DNA from: Herbaspirillum frisingense GSF30
GTDB taxonomy: Bacteria > Pseudomonadota > Gammaproteobacteria > Burkholderiales > Burkholderiaceae_D
Reading direction: 5' to 3'
NCBI RefSeq assembly: GCF_000300975.2
Contig: NZ_AEEC02000002.1
Location: forward strand, 229,602 to 293,601
DNA: 64,000 nucleotides
The notes below the pieces were generated by a model. The model was not told the origin of the DNA and made no database searches. It worked only from the letters and a program-made list of their open reading frames with translations. The translations under genes and the position numbers were made by a program. Each line of letters starts with the position of its first letter. Positions within the stretch are counted from its first letter, which is position 1. Positions 17,451 to 26,032 of this stretch are shown in pieces.

Positions 17451-18317
17451 ATGCTAGGCAACTTCCTCGGTGTGCTCTTCGACGGCATCGCCTACGGCAG
17501 CCTGCTATTCCTGATCAGCGTCGGCCTGTCGGTGACGATGGGCATGATGAACTTCATCAACCTGGCGCACGGCGCCTTTGCCATGCTGGGCGGCTACGTC
17601 TGCGTCAGCCTGCTCAATCGCATGGGTGTCCCCTTCCTCGCGACCCTGCCCCTGGCCTTCCTGGCGGCTGCCGTGGTCGGACTGGTGCTGGAACGTTCCC
17701 TGTATCGCCGTCTCTACAAGGCCAGCCACCTGGATCAGGTGCTGTTCTCCATCGGCCTGACCTTCATGGCCGTGGCCGGCGCCACCTGGCAGTGGGGGCC
17801 GACCCAGCAACCGGTGGTGCTGCCGGACTGGTTGCGAGGCCAGGTCTCCTTGTTCGGACTGGATGTGGGCGCCTATCGCCTCTTCCTGATTGGCGTGGTG
17901 GTGATTGTCACGCTGGCCCTGGGCCTGCTGATCGAACGCACGCGCTTCGGCGCACAGATCCGGGCCTCGGTGGATAACCAGGTGGCCGCCGCCGGACTGG
18001 GTATCAACGTCAGCCGCGTGTTCAGCCTGACCTTCGCGCTTGGTTCGGGCCTGGCCGGTCTCGGCGGCGGTCTGGGCATCGACGTGCTGGGGCTGGACCC
18101 GACCTTCCCGGTCAAGTACATGGTCTATTTCCTGCTGGTGGTGGCCGTGGGTGGTGCCGGTACCATCAAAGGGCCGCTGCTGGCGGCCATCATCCTGGGC
18201 GTGTTCGACGTGGCCGGTAAATACTATGTGCCGGAGATCGGTGCCTTCGTCATCTATGGTCTGATGGTGGTGCTGCTGATCCTGTTCCCGGCCGGACTGA
18301 TGCGGAGGCGCGGATGA
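17451..18317 (+). CDS. livH: LivH-type ABC permease (pca-linked)
   Basis: Inner-membrane permease of 288 residues, standard LivH length. It starts MLGNFLGVLFDGIAYGSLLFLISVGLSVTMGMMNFINLAHG, and the NLAHGAFAMLGGYV motif is typical. ATG 17451 has GGGGAG upstream; the longer frame back to 17400 has no site. It is the first gene of livHMGF, 266 bases behind pcaF on the same strand. The likely cargo is an aromatic acid such as protocatechuate or 4-hydroxybenzoate, by neighbourhood only. Confidence 0.9.
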   Translation: MLGNFLGVLFDGIAYGSLLFLISVGLSVTMGMMNFINLAHGAFAMLGGYVCVSLLNRMGVPFLATLPLAFLAAAVVGLVLERSLYRRLYKASHLDQVLFSIGLTFMAVAGATWQWGPTQQPVVLPDWLRGQVSLFGLDVGAYRLFLIGVVVIVTLALGLLIERTRFGAQIRASVDNQVAAAGLGINVSRVFSLTFALGSGLAGLGGGLGIDVLGLDPTFPVKYMVYFLLVVAVGGAGTIKGPLLAAIILGVFDVAGKYYVPEIGAFVIYGLMVVLLILFPAGLMRRRG

Positions 18318-19378
18318 GCATCGTGAACTCCGCCTCGACTTCTACCTCGACCGCCTCCACCTCCACCTCCACCACCTCCGCCGTCAGTCCGGGAAAGCCG
18401 ACCATGAAGCCTGCCCTGCACCTGCCCAATGACCGCTGGACGCCGCTGGAGATCTTGTTCTGGCTCTTGCCGGTAGCCGCCTATTTCATCTTCCCCGATT
18501 ACCTGGTGCTGATCAGCCAGATCATGATCGTGGGCCTGTTCGCAATCTCGCTGGACCTGATCCTGGGCTATGCCGGCATCGTTTCGCTGGGCCATGCGGC
18601 CTTCTTCGGGCTGGGCGCCTACACGGCAGGTCTGCTGGCCGTGCACGGGTGGGGTGAGCCGATCACCGGCCTGCTGCTGGCAGCAGTGGTGGCCGCCATC
18701 GCCGGCTTCCTGGTGAGCTTCCTGGTGGTGCGCGGGGCTGACCTGACCCGCCTGATGGTGACGCTGGGCATCGGCCTGATGCTGTTCGAAGCTGCCAACA
18801 AGGCGGCCTTCATCACCGGCGGTGTCGATGGGCTCTCGGGCATGGTGATGAGCAAGATCTTCGGTGTCTTCGAGTTCGACCTCAACGGACGCGTGGCCTA
18901 TGCGTATAGCTTCGCGGTGCTGCTGGTCCTGTTCGTGGTCTTGCGGCGGCTGGTCAATTCACCGTTCGGTCTGGGGCTCAGAGGCATCCGCGAAGGAGGG
19001 CGCCGCATGCCCGCCATCGGTGCCGATGTCAGCCGCCGGCTGGTCGTGATCTTCACCGTCGCCGCTGCGGTGGCCGGTGTGGCCGGTGCGCTGCTGGCGC
19101 AGACCACGCAGTTCGTCGGCCTGGACGTGCTGGGTTTTCCGCGCTCGGCCGAGTTGCTGATCATCCTGGTGCTGGGCGGTACCGGTCGCCTGTATGGCGG
19201 CCTGGTTGGTGCGCTGGTCTACATGCTGGCGCAGGATTATCTGTCCGGGCTCAATCCGGCCTACTGGCAATTCTGGATCGGCCTGCTGCTGATCGTGATC
19301 GTGCTGTTCGCCCGTGGGGGTTTGCTGGGAGGCCTGGCCGTGCTGCGTGACAAATTCTTCAAGGGAGGCCGCGCATGA
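18314..19378 (+). CDS. livM: LivM-type ABC permease (pca-linked)
   Basis: Permease of 354 residues with about nine membrane segments, LivM type (SLDLILGYAGIVSLGHAAFFGLGAY). The first 30 residues are a Ser/Thr repeat tract encoded by near-repetitive ACC/TCC codons and are not part of the family fold. An internal Met at about residue 32 could be the real start. The first start overlaps livH by ATGA and the stop overlaps livG by ATGA, so the four transporter genes are translationally coupled. Confidence 0.9.
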   Translation: MSIVNSASTSTSTASTSTSTTSAVSPGKPTMKPALHLPNDRWTPLEILFWLLPVAAYFIFPDYLVLISQIMIVGLFAISLDLILGYAGIVSLGHAAFFGLGAYTAGLLAVHGWGEPITGLLLAAVVAAIAGFLVSFLVVRGADLTRLMVTLGIGLMLFEAANKAAFITGGVDGLSGMVMSKIFGVFEFDLNGRVAYAYSFAVLLVLFVVLRRLVNSPFGLGLRGIREGGRRMPAIGADVSRRLVVIFTVAAAVAGVAGALLAQTTQFVGLDVLGFPRSAELLIILVLGGTGRLYGGLVGALVYMLAQDYLSGLNPAYWQFWIGLLLIVIVLFARGGLLGGLAVLRDKFFKGGRA

Positions 19379-20148
19379 GCCCGCATCCATCCATCGGTGA
19401 CACCACGCTGCGCACGGAAGGTCTGACCAAGCGCTGGGGCAGTTTCGTTGCCAACAGCGATGTCTCGCTCAGTTTCGCTCCCGGGGCGCGCCATGCCCTG
19501 ATCGGCCCCAACGGCGCCGGCAAGACCACCTTCATCAACCTGCTCACCGGCGGCTTTGCCCCCAGCAGCGGCAAGGTCTGGTTCGGCGGCGAAGACATCA
19601 CGGCCCTGCCGCAGCATGAACGCGTCAAGCGCGGCATGACCCGAACCTTCCAGATCAATACCCTCTTCGCCGGCCTGACCGTGCTGGAGTCGGTGGTGCT
19701 GGCGATCCAGGAACGGCGCGGCATGCAATACAAGTGGTACCAGACCGTGGCCAGCCAGACCGAGGTGGTGGAGGAAGCCATGTCCCTGCTGACTTCCCTC
19801 AAGCTGGAACAGGACGCCAACACCCTGACCCGCAGTCTGGCCTACGGCAGGCAGCGGCTGGTCGAGATTGCGCTGGCCCTGGCCACCCGGCCCAAGGTAT
19901 TGCTGCTGGATGAGCCGGCGGCAGGCATCCCCTCGGCCGAGAGTCGTGAACTCTTCGAAGTCATCGCGCAATTGCCGCGCGAGGTCACCATCGTCTTCAT
20001 CGAGCATGACATGGGACTGGTGTTCCGCTTCGCCGAGCGCATCACCGTGCTGGTGGGCGGCAAGGTGCTGGTGGAGGGAACGCCGGCCGAGATCGCCGCC
20101 GACCAGCGGGTCAGGGAAGTCTATCTGGGGGAGGCCGAACATGCGTGA
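19375..20148 (+). CDS. livG: LivG-type ABC ATPase (pca-linked)
   Basis: Cytoplasmic ATPase of 257 residues. Walker [10 protein letters not shown], the LivG-specific RTFQINTLFAGLTVLE, the degenerate signature LAYGRQRLVEIALAL and Walker B VLLLDEPAAGIPSAE are visible. The C-terminal EGTPAEIAADQRVREVYLGE is the usual LivG tail. It overlaps livM upstream and livF downstream, and works with LivF as a heterodimer on LivHM. Confidence 0.92.
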   Translation: MSPHPSIGDTTLRTEGLTKRWGSFVANSDVSLSFAPGARHALIGPNGAGKTTFINLLTGGFAPSSGKVWFGGEDITALPQHERVKRGMTRTFQINTLFAGLTVLESVVLAIQERRGMQYKWYQTVASQTEVVEEAMSLLTSLKLEQDANTLTRSLAYGRQRLVEIALALATRPKVLLLDEPAAGIPSAESRELFEVIAQLPREVTIVFIEHDMGLVFRFAERITVLVGGKVLVEGTPAEIAADQRVREVYLGEAEHA

Positions 20149-20842
20149 ACTGCTGACGCTGGAGAAAGTGACCGCCGGGTATGGCGAATCCATCGTGCTG
20201 GAAGACGTGTCCTTCGCGATGAACGAAGGCGAGAGCCTGGCCCTGCTGGGGCGCAACGGGGTGGGCAAGACCAGCCTGCTGATCACCCTGATGGGCTTGA
20301 CCCGCATGCATGGCGGCAGCATCCGCTGGCGCGGTGGCGACATCGTGCGCGTGCCCACGCACAAGCGCGCCCATGCGGGCCTGGGGTGGGTGCCGCAGGA
20401 ACGTTTCATGTTCCCCTCACTGTCGGTGGAAGAACATCTCACCGTGGTCGAACGCGGTGGCCAGTGGGACCTGAAAAAGATCTACCAGATCTTCCCGCGC
20501 CTGCATGAACGCCGCAACAATATGGGCAACCAGCTCTCCGGTGGCGAGCAGCAGATGCTGGCCATCGCCCGTGCTCTCATGGTCAGCCCCAGCATCCTGT
20601 TGCTGGATGAACCGATGGAAGGCCTGGCCCCGATCATCGTGCAGGAACTGCTCAAGGTGATCCGTCGCCTGGTCAGCGAGGAGGGCATGTCGGTGATCGT
20701 GGTGGAGCAGCACGCCCGCATGGCACTCTCGCTCACGCAGCGTGCCATCGTGCTGGATCGTGGGCGTATCGTGCATGCCTCCGACAGCCAGAGCCTGCTC
20801 GACGATGGCGAGAAACTGAACCGCCTGGTGGCAGTGGCCTGA
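20141..20842 (+). CDS. livF: LivF-type ABC ATPase (pca-linked)
   Basis: Second ATPase subunit, 233 residues, starting MRELLTLEKVTAGYGESIVLEDVSF. Walker A is GRNGVGKTS, with the signature LSGGEQQMLAIARAL and Walker B ILLLDEPMEGLAP. ATG 20141 has GGGGGAGG upstream and overlaps the livG stop by eight bases. It ends the pcaIJF-livHMGF run. The next gene is convergent 16 bases away, with no terminator that I can see between them. Confidence 0.92.
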   Translation: MRELLTLEKVTAGYGESIVLEDVSFAMNEGESLALLGRNGVGKTSLLITLMGLTRMHGGSIRWRGGDIVRVPTHKRAHAGLGWVPQERFMFPSLSVEEHLTVVERGGQWDLKKIYQIFPRLHERRNNMGNQLSGGEQQMLAIARALMVSPSILLLDEPMEGLAPIIVQELLKVIRRLVSEEGMSVIVVEQHARMALSLTQRAIVLDRGRIVHASDSQSLLDDGEKLNRLVAVA

Positions 20843-20858
20843 ACTGAGTCCGCGGATA

Positions 20859-22052
20859 TCAGCTGGCAGGGTTCGCATCCTGGCCGCGTTGCACGATGCC
20901 GTCCGTCCGTGGCCAGGCCATCAGGTCGAGCACGCCGTTGCTGCCGATGTCGTGTTCGTCCCGGGTATGCAAGACCTGCACGACCGGGCGAGTCAGGTCG
21001 GCAGGGTTCTGGCGGATCACCCGCCCCGCCAGTCCCGACTCCAGTCGTACCAGCGAGCCTACCGGGTAGATGCCCAAGGTCTTGACGAAAGCCAGCAATA
21101 GGCGGCGATCGAAATGCCCTTCCCAGCTGGCCATCTGGTAGAGCGCATCGGCCGGGTCCCAACCCTGTTTGTAGGGGCGCTCCGAGGTCAGCGCGTCATA
21201 GACGTCGCAGATCGCCGTCATCCGGGTGTACTGGGTGATTGCGTCGGCTGCCAGGGCATCGGGATAGCCGCGCCCGTCCAGCCTTTCATGGTGATGCAGG
21301 CAGACCTCGCAGGCATAGGCGGGCATGTCCGGGTTCTGGATCAGGTATTGGTACCCCAGTTCCGGATGTCGCTTGATCAGGGCGAATTCCTCGTCGCTGA
21401 GCTTGCCGGGCTTGTTGAGGATGTCGTCGTCGATGAAGGCCTTGCCCACATCATGCAGATAACCGCACAGCCCTGCCTCGCGACAGGCCGACTCGCTCAA
21501 TCCCAGCGTCCTGCCCAGGGCCACCATCAGCGCGCATACCGCTACCGAGTGCAGGTAGGTATATTCGTCATTGAGCTTGAGGCGCAGTACGCTGAGCAAG
21601 CCGGTCGGATCGCGCAGCACAGAGCAGGCGATCTCTTCCACCAGGTCCACGCATTGCGGTAGTGCTACCACCTTGCCCATGCGGGCCGCGGTGAACATGC
21701 TGCGGGTGAGCTCCCGTGCATGTTCGCGCAGGGCGATGGCCTGCTCCTGGGCCGGGTCATCGGCCGTCCTGGCTACGATGGCCCCGACAGCAAGGGCGGC
21801 ATCTTCATCACCGTCCCGAGGGGCTCCTGACGGCACCGTCATTCGATCATCTTCGACCACCGCCATCACATCCCGACCACGCGAAATATCGATCCAGCAA
21901 TAGGCGATGCCGCTGGCGCGTGCCTGTTCCAGGTCGTTCTCGTGCTTGAGCAGGAAGCGGGTCTTCCAGAACGGATGATTGAGCCAGCCGGCGTCGAAGC
22001 CGCAAAAGTACATCCCGAGGACCAGCTCCGCGACATTGATCTTCTTGAGCAT
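20859..22052 (-). CDS. HD-GYP domain protein, probable cyclic-di-GMP phosphodiesterase
   Basis: Residues 1 to about 90 match the DUF3391 domain often found in front of HD-GYP (MLKKINVAELVLGMYFCGFD). The HD-GYP domain follows with GYLHDVGKAFIDDDILNKPGKL and HHERLDGRGYP, which carry the metal-binding HD and GYP signatures. The start at 22052 is chosen because the family begins MLKKI; the frame extends to 22127, and neither start has a strong Shine-Dalgarno. It would degrade cyclic-di-GMP. No link to the neighbouring aromatic genes is evident. Confidence 0.87.
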   Translation of the reverse strand: MLKKINVAELVLGMYFCGFDAGWLNHPFWKTRFLLKHENDLEQARASGIAYCWIDISRGRDVMAVVEDDRMTVPSGAPRDGDEDAALAVGAIVARTADDPAQEQAIALREHARELTRSMFTAARMGKVVALPQCVDLVEEIACSVLRDPTGLLSVLRLKLNDEYTYLHSVAVCALMVALGRTLGLSESACREAGLCGYLHDVGKAFIDDDILNKPGKLSDEEFALIKRHPELGYQYLIQNPDMPAYACEVCLHHHERLDGRGYPDALAADAITQYTRMTAICDVYDALTSERPYKQGWDPADALYQMASWEGHFDRRLLLAFVKTLGIYPVGSLVRLESGLAGRVIRQNPADLTRPVVQVLHTRDEHDIGSNGVLDLMAWPRTDGIVQRGQDANPAS

Positions 22053-22133
22053 GTTGTGGACGGGGTATGTCCGTGCGGAAACTATCGTCGCGTAATCATA
22101 CCGTTCTGACTTTATTTGAGAATCCATTAATTA

Positions 22134-22150
22134 CGAATAACGTTTATTCG
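22134..22150. promoter_or_regulatory. Inverted repeat between HD-GYP and LysR genes
   Basis: Perfect 7-base arms, CGAATAA (22134-22140) and TTATTCG (22144-22150), with a CGT centre, in an AT-rich stretch about 70 bases before the LysR start. The position suits an autoregulatory LysR site. Confidence 0.45.
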
Positions 22151-22221
22151 ACATTGGAATTGGTAACTATTTTCAGGCGCTGTATGTTCGGCATCTTTCA
22201 TGTGGGAAATGGGAGGGGAGA

Positions 22222-23127
22222 ATGGCCAATTTCGATCTGAATCTATTGCCGATCGCCTTGGCAATCTTCGAGGAGCGCAGTGTCAGCGCGGCTGCAAGGA
22301 AGCTCGACATGAGCCAGCCTGCGGTGAGCATGGCGCTCAACAAACTGCGCAGCGCACTGGGTGATCCGCTATTCGTGAAGACCGGGCGCGGCATGCAGCC
22401 GACACCGCGCGCCTGCACCCTGATCGACCCCACCCGCGAAATCCTGCAGCGGGTCCATGCCGAAGTGCTGGCCAGCGAACAATTCACGCCAGCCACGACC
22501 ACCAAGCGTTTCGTGCTGGCGCTGTCGGATATCGGTGAGCTGATGTTGCTGCCGAGGTTGCTGCAGCGGGTTCGCGACGAGGCTCCGCATGCCTCCGTGG
22601 AGACGGTGACGATGTCGCCCGAGGCACTGGTCGTGGCACTGGAAAGCGGCGAGGTGGACCTGGCCATCGGCTATTTTCCCGACTTGAAGAACCGTAACTT
22701 CTTCCAGCAACGGCTGTTTTCGCACGATTTCGTCTGCCTGCTGCGCGCCGAACATCCGCTGCTGGCGCAGGAGATCAGTCTGGATCAGTTCCTTGCCATG
22801 GGGCATATCGTCATCAATGCCGAAGGCCGTGACGAACCCATGTGCGAGCGTTTCCTGCTACGTCGCAAGATCAGGCGTCGGGTAGTCCTGTCGACTTCCC
22901 ATTTCATGTCCATCCCGCTGTTGATCGCCACCTCCGACCTGATCGCCACTGTCCCGCGTGCCTTCGGCGAGTTCGTGGCACGCTTTTCCAATATCCGGCT
23001 GGTGGAGCCCGGGTTCGAGATGCCATCCCTGGACCTCAAGCAGCACTGGCATCGCAAGTATCACAAGGATGGCGGCAATGCCTGGCTGCGCAGCCTGACG
23101 ACGGCGCTGTTTCCGACGGGTATGTAG
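22222..23127 (+). CDS. LysR-family transcription regulator (NodD/NahR-like)
   Basis: LysR regulator of 301 residues. The HTH begins FDLNLLPIALAIFEERSVSAAARKLDMSQPAVS and has the FVKTGRGMQPTPRA block of the NodD/NahR/LinR subgroup. The effector domain spans about 90-300. GGGAGGGGAGA precedes the ATG. The two neighbours are an HD-GYP gene and a MarR gene, neither an obvious target. Regulators of this subgroup often sense aromatic compounds, so a remote role in this catabolic island is possible but unproven. Confidence 0.9.
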   Translation: MANFDLNLLPIALAIFEERSVSAAARKLDMSQPAVSMALNKLRSALGDPLFVKTGRGMQPTPRACTLIDPTREILQRVHAEVLASEQFTPATTTKRFVLALSDIGELMLLPRLLQRVRDEAPHASVETVTMSPEALVVALESGEVDLAIGYFPDLKNRNFFQQRLFSHDFVCLLRAEHPLLAQEISLDQFLAMGHIVINAEGRDEPMCERFLLRRKIRRRVVLSTSHFMSIPLLIATSDLIATVPRAFGEFVARFSNIRLVEPGFEMPSLDLKQHWHRKYHKDGGNAWLRSLTTALFPTGM

Positions 23128-23142
23128 CAAGTGGGACCGGCC

Positions 23143-23652
23143 TCAGTCCTCGTCGCAGCTTTCGTTGCGCAACCTGGCCAGCGGGGCGCGGCTATGCGGG
23201 TTGTTTTCGTGCACCAGCTTGTCCAGCAGCAGCATGAATTGCGCTTTTTCGGCGTCATCCAGCGGTGCCAGGATGCGCTTGCGCAGCCGCTGCAATCCGG
23301 GAATCAGTTCCTGCAGCAGGGCCTCGCCGGCCGGCGTGATGCGCAGGGCGCGCTGGCGGCGGTTGTGCGGAATCACTTCGCGCACCAGCAGACCTTTTTC
23401 TTCCAGCCGCGCACAGACGGTGGCACCGGTGGACGTGTCGATGGCCACCAGTCCGGACAGCGTCACCTGATCGATGCCGGGGTGGTTGGAGAGCATGCGC
23501 AGGATGGCGTATTGCACCGGCGTGACCACGCCGCCGATCTCGTCATGGAAGATCGAGACCGAAATCTGCTGGGCGCGCCGCAACAGGTGACCGGGATGTT
23601 CGTACAGGTCGATCAGCTGGCTTTCTTGGTCGGGGTGCGGTGTGGTGGACAT
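23143..23652 (-). CDS. MarR-family regulator, likely of vanAB
   Basis: Winged-helix MarR protein of 169 residues: GVVTPVQYAILRMLSNHPGIDQVTLSGLVAIDTSTGATVCARLEEKGLLVREV is the DNA-binding region. The start at 23652 (MSTTPHPDQE) is chosen because the 58 codons upstream look noncoding; no strong ribosome-binding site is seen. It is divergent from vanA, with a 16-base palindrome between them, so it is probably the vanillate-responsive repressor. In many bacteria VanR is of the GntR type, so MarR control is a known but less common arrangement. Confidence 0.85.
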   Translation of the reverse strand: MSTTPHPDQESQLIDLYEHPGHLLRRAQQISVSIFHDEIGGVVTPVQYAILRMLSNHPGIDQVTLSGLVAIDTSTGATVCARLEEKGLLVREVIPHNRRQRALRITPAGEALLQELIPGLQRLRKRILAPLDDAEKAQFMLLLDKLVHENNPHSRAPLARLRNESCDED

Positions 23653-23824
23653 GGTGTGTTCAGTCGATGAGCCGTGGCTCGCAATTCGGATCGGCGGGCA
23701 ACGAGGTGAGCGGCAGTGTAGGGCAGGCCCGCGCTTTCCCTCAAACAATTGATGCAATGCGCAACGAAAAAACTCCGCCAGTGAGTTTACTTGCGCAGCG
23801 GATTGGCGGATACTTTTCCCATAC

Positions 23825-23840
23825 ATTCAGTGTACTGAAT
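23825..23840. promoter_or_regulatory. Candidate MarR operator upstream of vanA
   Basis: Perfect inverted repeat ATTCAGT-GT-ACTGAAT at 23825-23840, about 155 bases before vanA and 172 before the MarR gene. Size and symmetry fit a MarR dimer. Nothing else is recognisable in the 342-base gap 23653-23994 apart from the vanA site GAGAGGAGA just before 23995. Confidence 0.6.
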
Positions 23841-23994
23841 ATTAAAACAAAAAAGCAGGAGACCCGACAGGATCTGGATCAACAGAATCAACAGACCTGC
23901 GGATCAACAAACAAGCAAGAGACCCGAGACTGATCATGGCGCCGGCCGTCCGTGCTGCGCGCCGATTGAGGAATTCACCCGAGAGGAGACCGTC

Positions 23995-25044
23995 ATGTTC
24001 CCCAAGAATGCCTGGTACGTTGCCTGTACCCCCGACGAAATTGCCAGCAAGCCGCTGGGCCGCCAGATCTGCGGTGAGAAGATCGTGTTCTATCGTGGCG
24101 CCGAAGGCCAGGTCGCGGCGGTGGAGGATTTCTGCCCGCATCGCGGTGCGCCGCTGTCACTGGGTTTCGTGCGCGACGGCCAGCTGGTGTGTGGCTATCA
24201 CGGTCTGGAGATGGGATGCGATGGCAAGCCCGTCAGCATGCCTGGCCAGCGGGTGCGCGGCTTCCCGTGCATCCGCAGTTTTGCGGTGGTGGAACGCTAT
24301 GGCTTCATCTGGGTCTGGCCGGGCGAGAAGGAGCTGGCCGACCCGGCCCTGATCCATCATCTCGAATGGGCAGACAACCCGGAGTGGGCCTACGGTGGCG
24401 GTCTCTATCACATCAACTGCGATTACCGGCTGATGATCGACAACCTGATGGACCTCACGCACGAGACCTATGTGCATGCCTCCAGCATCGGCCAGAAGGA
24501 AATCGACGAGGCTCCCGTGAACACCCGCGTCGAAGGTGAGCAGGTCATCACCAGTCGCTACATGGAAAACATCATGGCGCCGCCGTTCTGGCGCATGGCC
24601 TTGCGCGGCAATGGCCTGGCCGATGATGTCCCGGTGGATCGCTGGCAGGTCTGTCGCTTCACCCCACCCAGCCACGTCATGATCGAAGTCGGTGTGGCCC
24701 ATGCCGGCCATGGCGGCTACGAGGCGCCCGCGCAGCACAAGGCATCCAGCATTGTGGTCGACTTCATCACGCCCGAGACCGAGACCTCGCACTGGTACTT
24801 CTGGGGCATGGCACGTCATTTCCGTCCCGAGGATCAGGAGCTGACGGCCACCATTCGGGACGGCCAGGGCAAGATCTTCGGCGAGGACCGTGAAATGCTG
24901 GAACTGCAGCAGGCCAACCTGCTGAAGTATCCCGAGCGGCGCCTGCTGGCACTGAACATCGATGCCGGCGGCGTGCAGTCGCGCAAGATCCTCGACAAGT
25001 GGCTGGCCCGCGACGTCGAGGCCGGCAAGGCCGCAGCGGCATAA
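23995..25044 (+). CDS. vanA: Vanillate O-demethylase, oxygenase subunit
   Basis: Rieske non-haem iron oxygenase of 349 residues, the VanA length. The Rieske cluster ligands are in FCPHRGAPLS and CGYHGLEM (about residues 46-70). The mononuclear iron site is NLMDLTHETYVHASS. It opens MFPKNAWYVACTPDEI, as VanA proteins do. With VanB it converts vanillate to protocatechuate and formaldehyde. GAGAGGAGA lies before the ATG, and vanB follows 9 bases later. Confidence 0.93.
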   Translation: MFPKNAWYVACTPDEIASKPLGRQICGEKIVFYRGAEGQVAAVEDFCPHRGAPLSLGFVRDGQLVCGYHGLEMGCDGKPVSMPGQRVRGFPCIRSFAVVERYGFIWVWPGEKELADPALIHHLEWADNPEWAYGGGLYHINCDYRLMIDNLMDLTHETYVHASSIGQKEIDEAPVNTRVEGEQVITSRYMENIMAPPFWRMALRGNGLADDVPVDRWQVCRFTPPSHVMIEVGVAHAGHGGYEAPAQHKASSIVVDFITPETETSHWYFWGMARHFRPEDQELTATIRDGQGKIFGEDREMLELQQANLLKYPERRLLALNIDAGGVQSRKILDKWLARDVEAGKAAAA

Positions 25045-25053
25045 GGGGGCAGC

Positions 25054-26010
25054 ATGACGACATTGCAGGTCAAGGTCGCCGCACGTCGCGAAGAGGCCGA
25101 GGGCATCATCGGCCTGGAGCTGGTGGCCGTCGATGGTGGACCGTTGCCGGAGTTTGCCGCCGGGGCGCATATCGATGTGCATCTGCCGGGCGGCTTGTTG
25201 CGCCAGTATTCGCTGTGCAATGCGCCGCATGAACGGCAGCGCTACCAGATCGGCGTCCTGCGCGATCCGCAGTCGCGTGGCGGTTCGCTGGCCGTGCATG
25301 ATGCGCTGAAGGTAGGCGACCTCATCACCATCAGCGCGCCGCGCAACCAGTTTGCATTGCAGCCGGCGCCGCATAGCCTGCTGCTGGCCGGCGGCATCGG
25401 TGTCACCCCCATTCTCTGCATGGCAGAGGCATTGGCCACCGCCGGGGATTCGTTCGAGCTGCACTACTGTGCGCGCTCTCCCGCGCGCCAGGCATTTCGC
25501 GAGCGCATTGCCGCGTCGACCTTCGCCGATCGCGTCGAGCATCACTACGACGATGGCGAGGACGATCAGAAACTCGACCTCGACGCCTTGCTGTCCAGGA
25601 CCGATCCCGCCACCCGTCTCTATGTCTGCGGCCCCACCGGCTTTATTGCGCATGTGCTGGAGACGGCCCGCAGGCGTGGCTGGCCGGAGTCGCAGCTGCA
25701 CTTCGAGTATTTCGGCGCAGCACCGGTGCAGGCCGATGGCAACGCCGCCTTCGACGTGAAGCTGGCTAGCAGCGGCCAGGTCTATGCCATCCCGCCCGGG
25801 CGCACGGTGATCCAGGTGCTGTCCGAGCATGGCGTGGATGTACCGGTGTCGTGCGAGCAGGGCATCTGTGGCACCTGCCTCACCCGCGTGCTGGAGGGTG
25901 AGCCCGATCATCGCGATCAGTACCTGACCGATGAGGAGCGCGCCGCCAATGACCAGTTCACCCCTTGTTGTTCCCGCGCCAAGAGCGCATTGCTGGTGCT
26001 GGATCTTTGA
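25054..26010 (+). CDS. vanB: Vanillate O-demethylase, reductase subunit
   Basis: Phthalate-dioxygenase-reductase-type protein of 318 residues: FMN domain ([15 protein letters not shown]), NAD domain ([29 protein letters not shown]) and a C-terminal plant-type 2Fe-2S domain ([22 protein letters not shown], then FTPCCSRA). It passes electrons from NADH to VanA. It directly follows vanA, and the binding-protein gene starts 22 bases after its stop. Confidence 0.93.
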   Translation: MTTLQVKVAARREEAEGIIGLELVAVDGGPLPEFAAGAHIDVHLPGGLLRQYSLCNAPHERQRYQIGVLRDPQSRGGSLAVHDALKVGDLITISAPRNQFALQPAPHSLLLAGGIGVTPILCMAEALATAGDSFELHYCARSPARQAFRERIAASTFADRVEHHYDDGEDDQKLDLDALLSRTDPATRLYVCGPTGFIAHVLETARRRGWPESQLHFEYFGAAPVQADGNAAFDVKLASSGQVYAIPPGRTVIQVLSEHGVDVPVSCEQGICGTCLTRVLEGEPDHRDQYLTDEERAANDQFTPCCSRAKSALLVLDL

Positions 26011-26032
26011 ATAACTAAAGAGAGGAGACACG

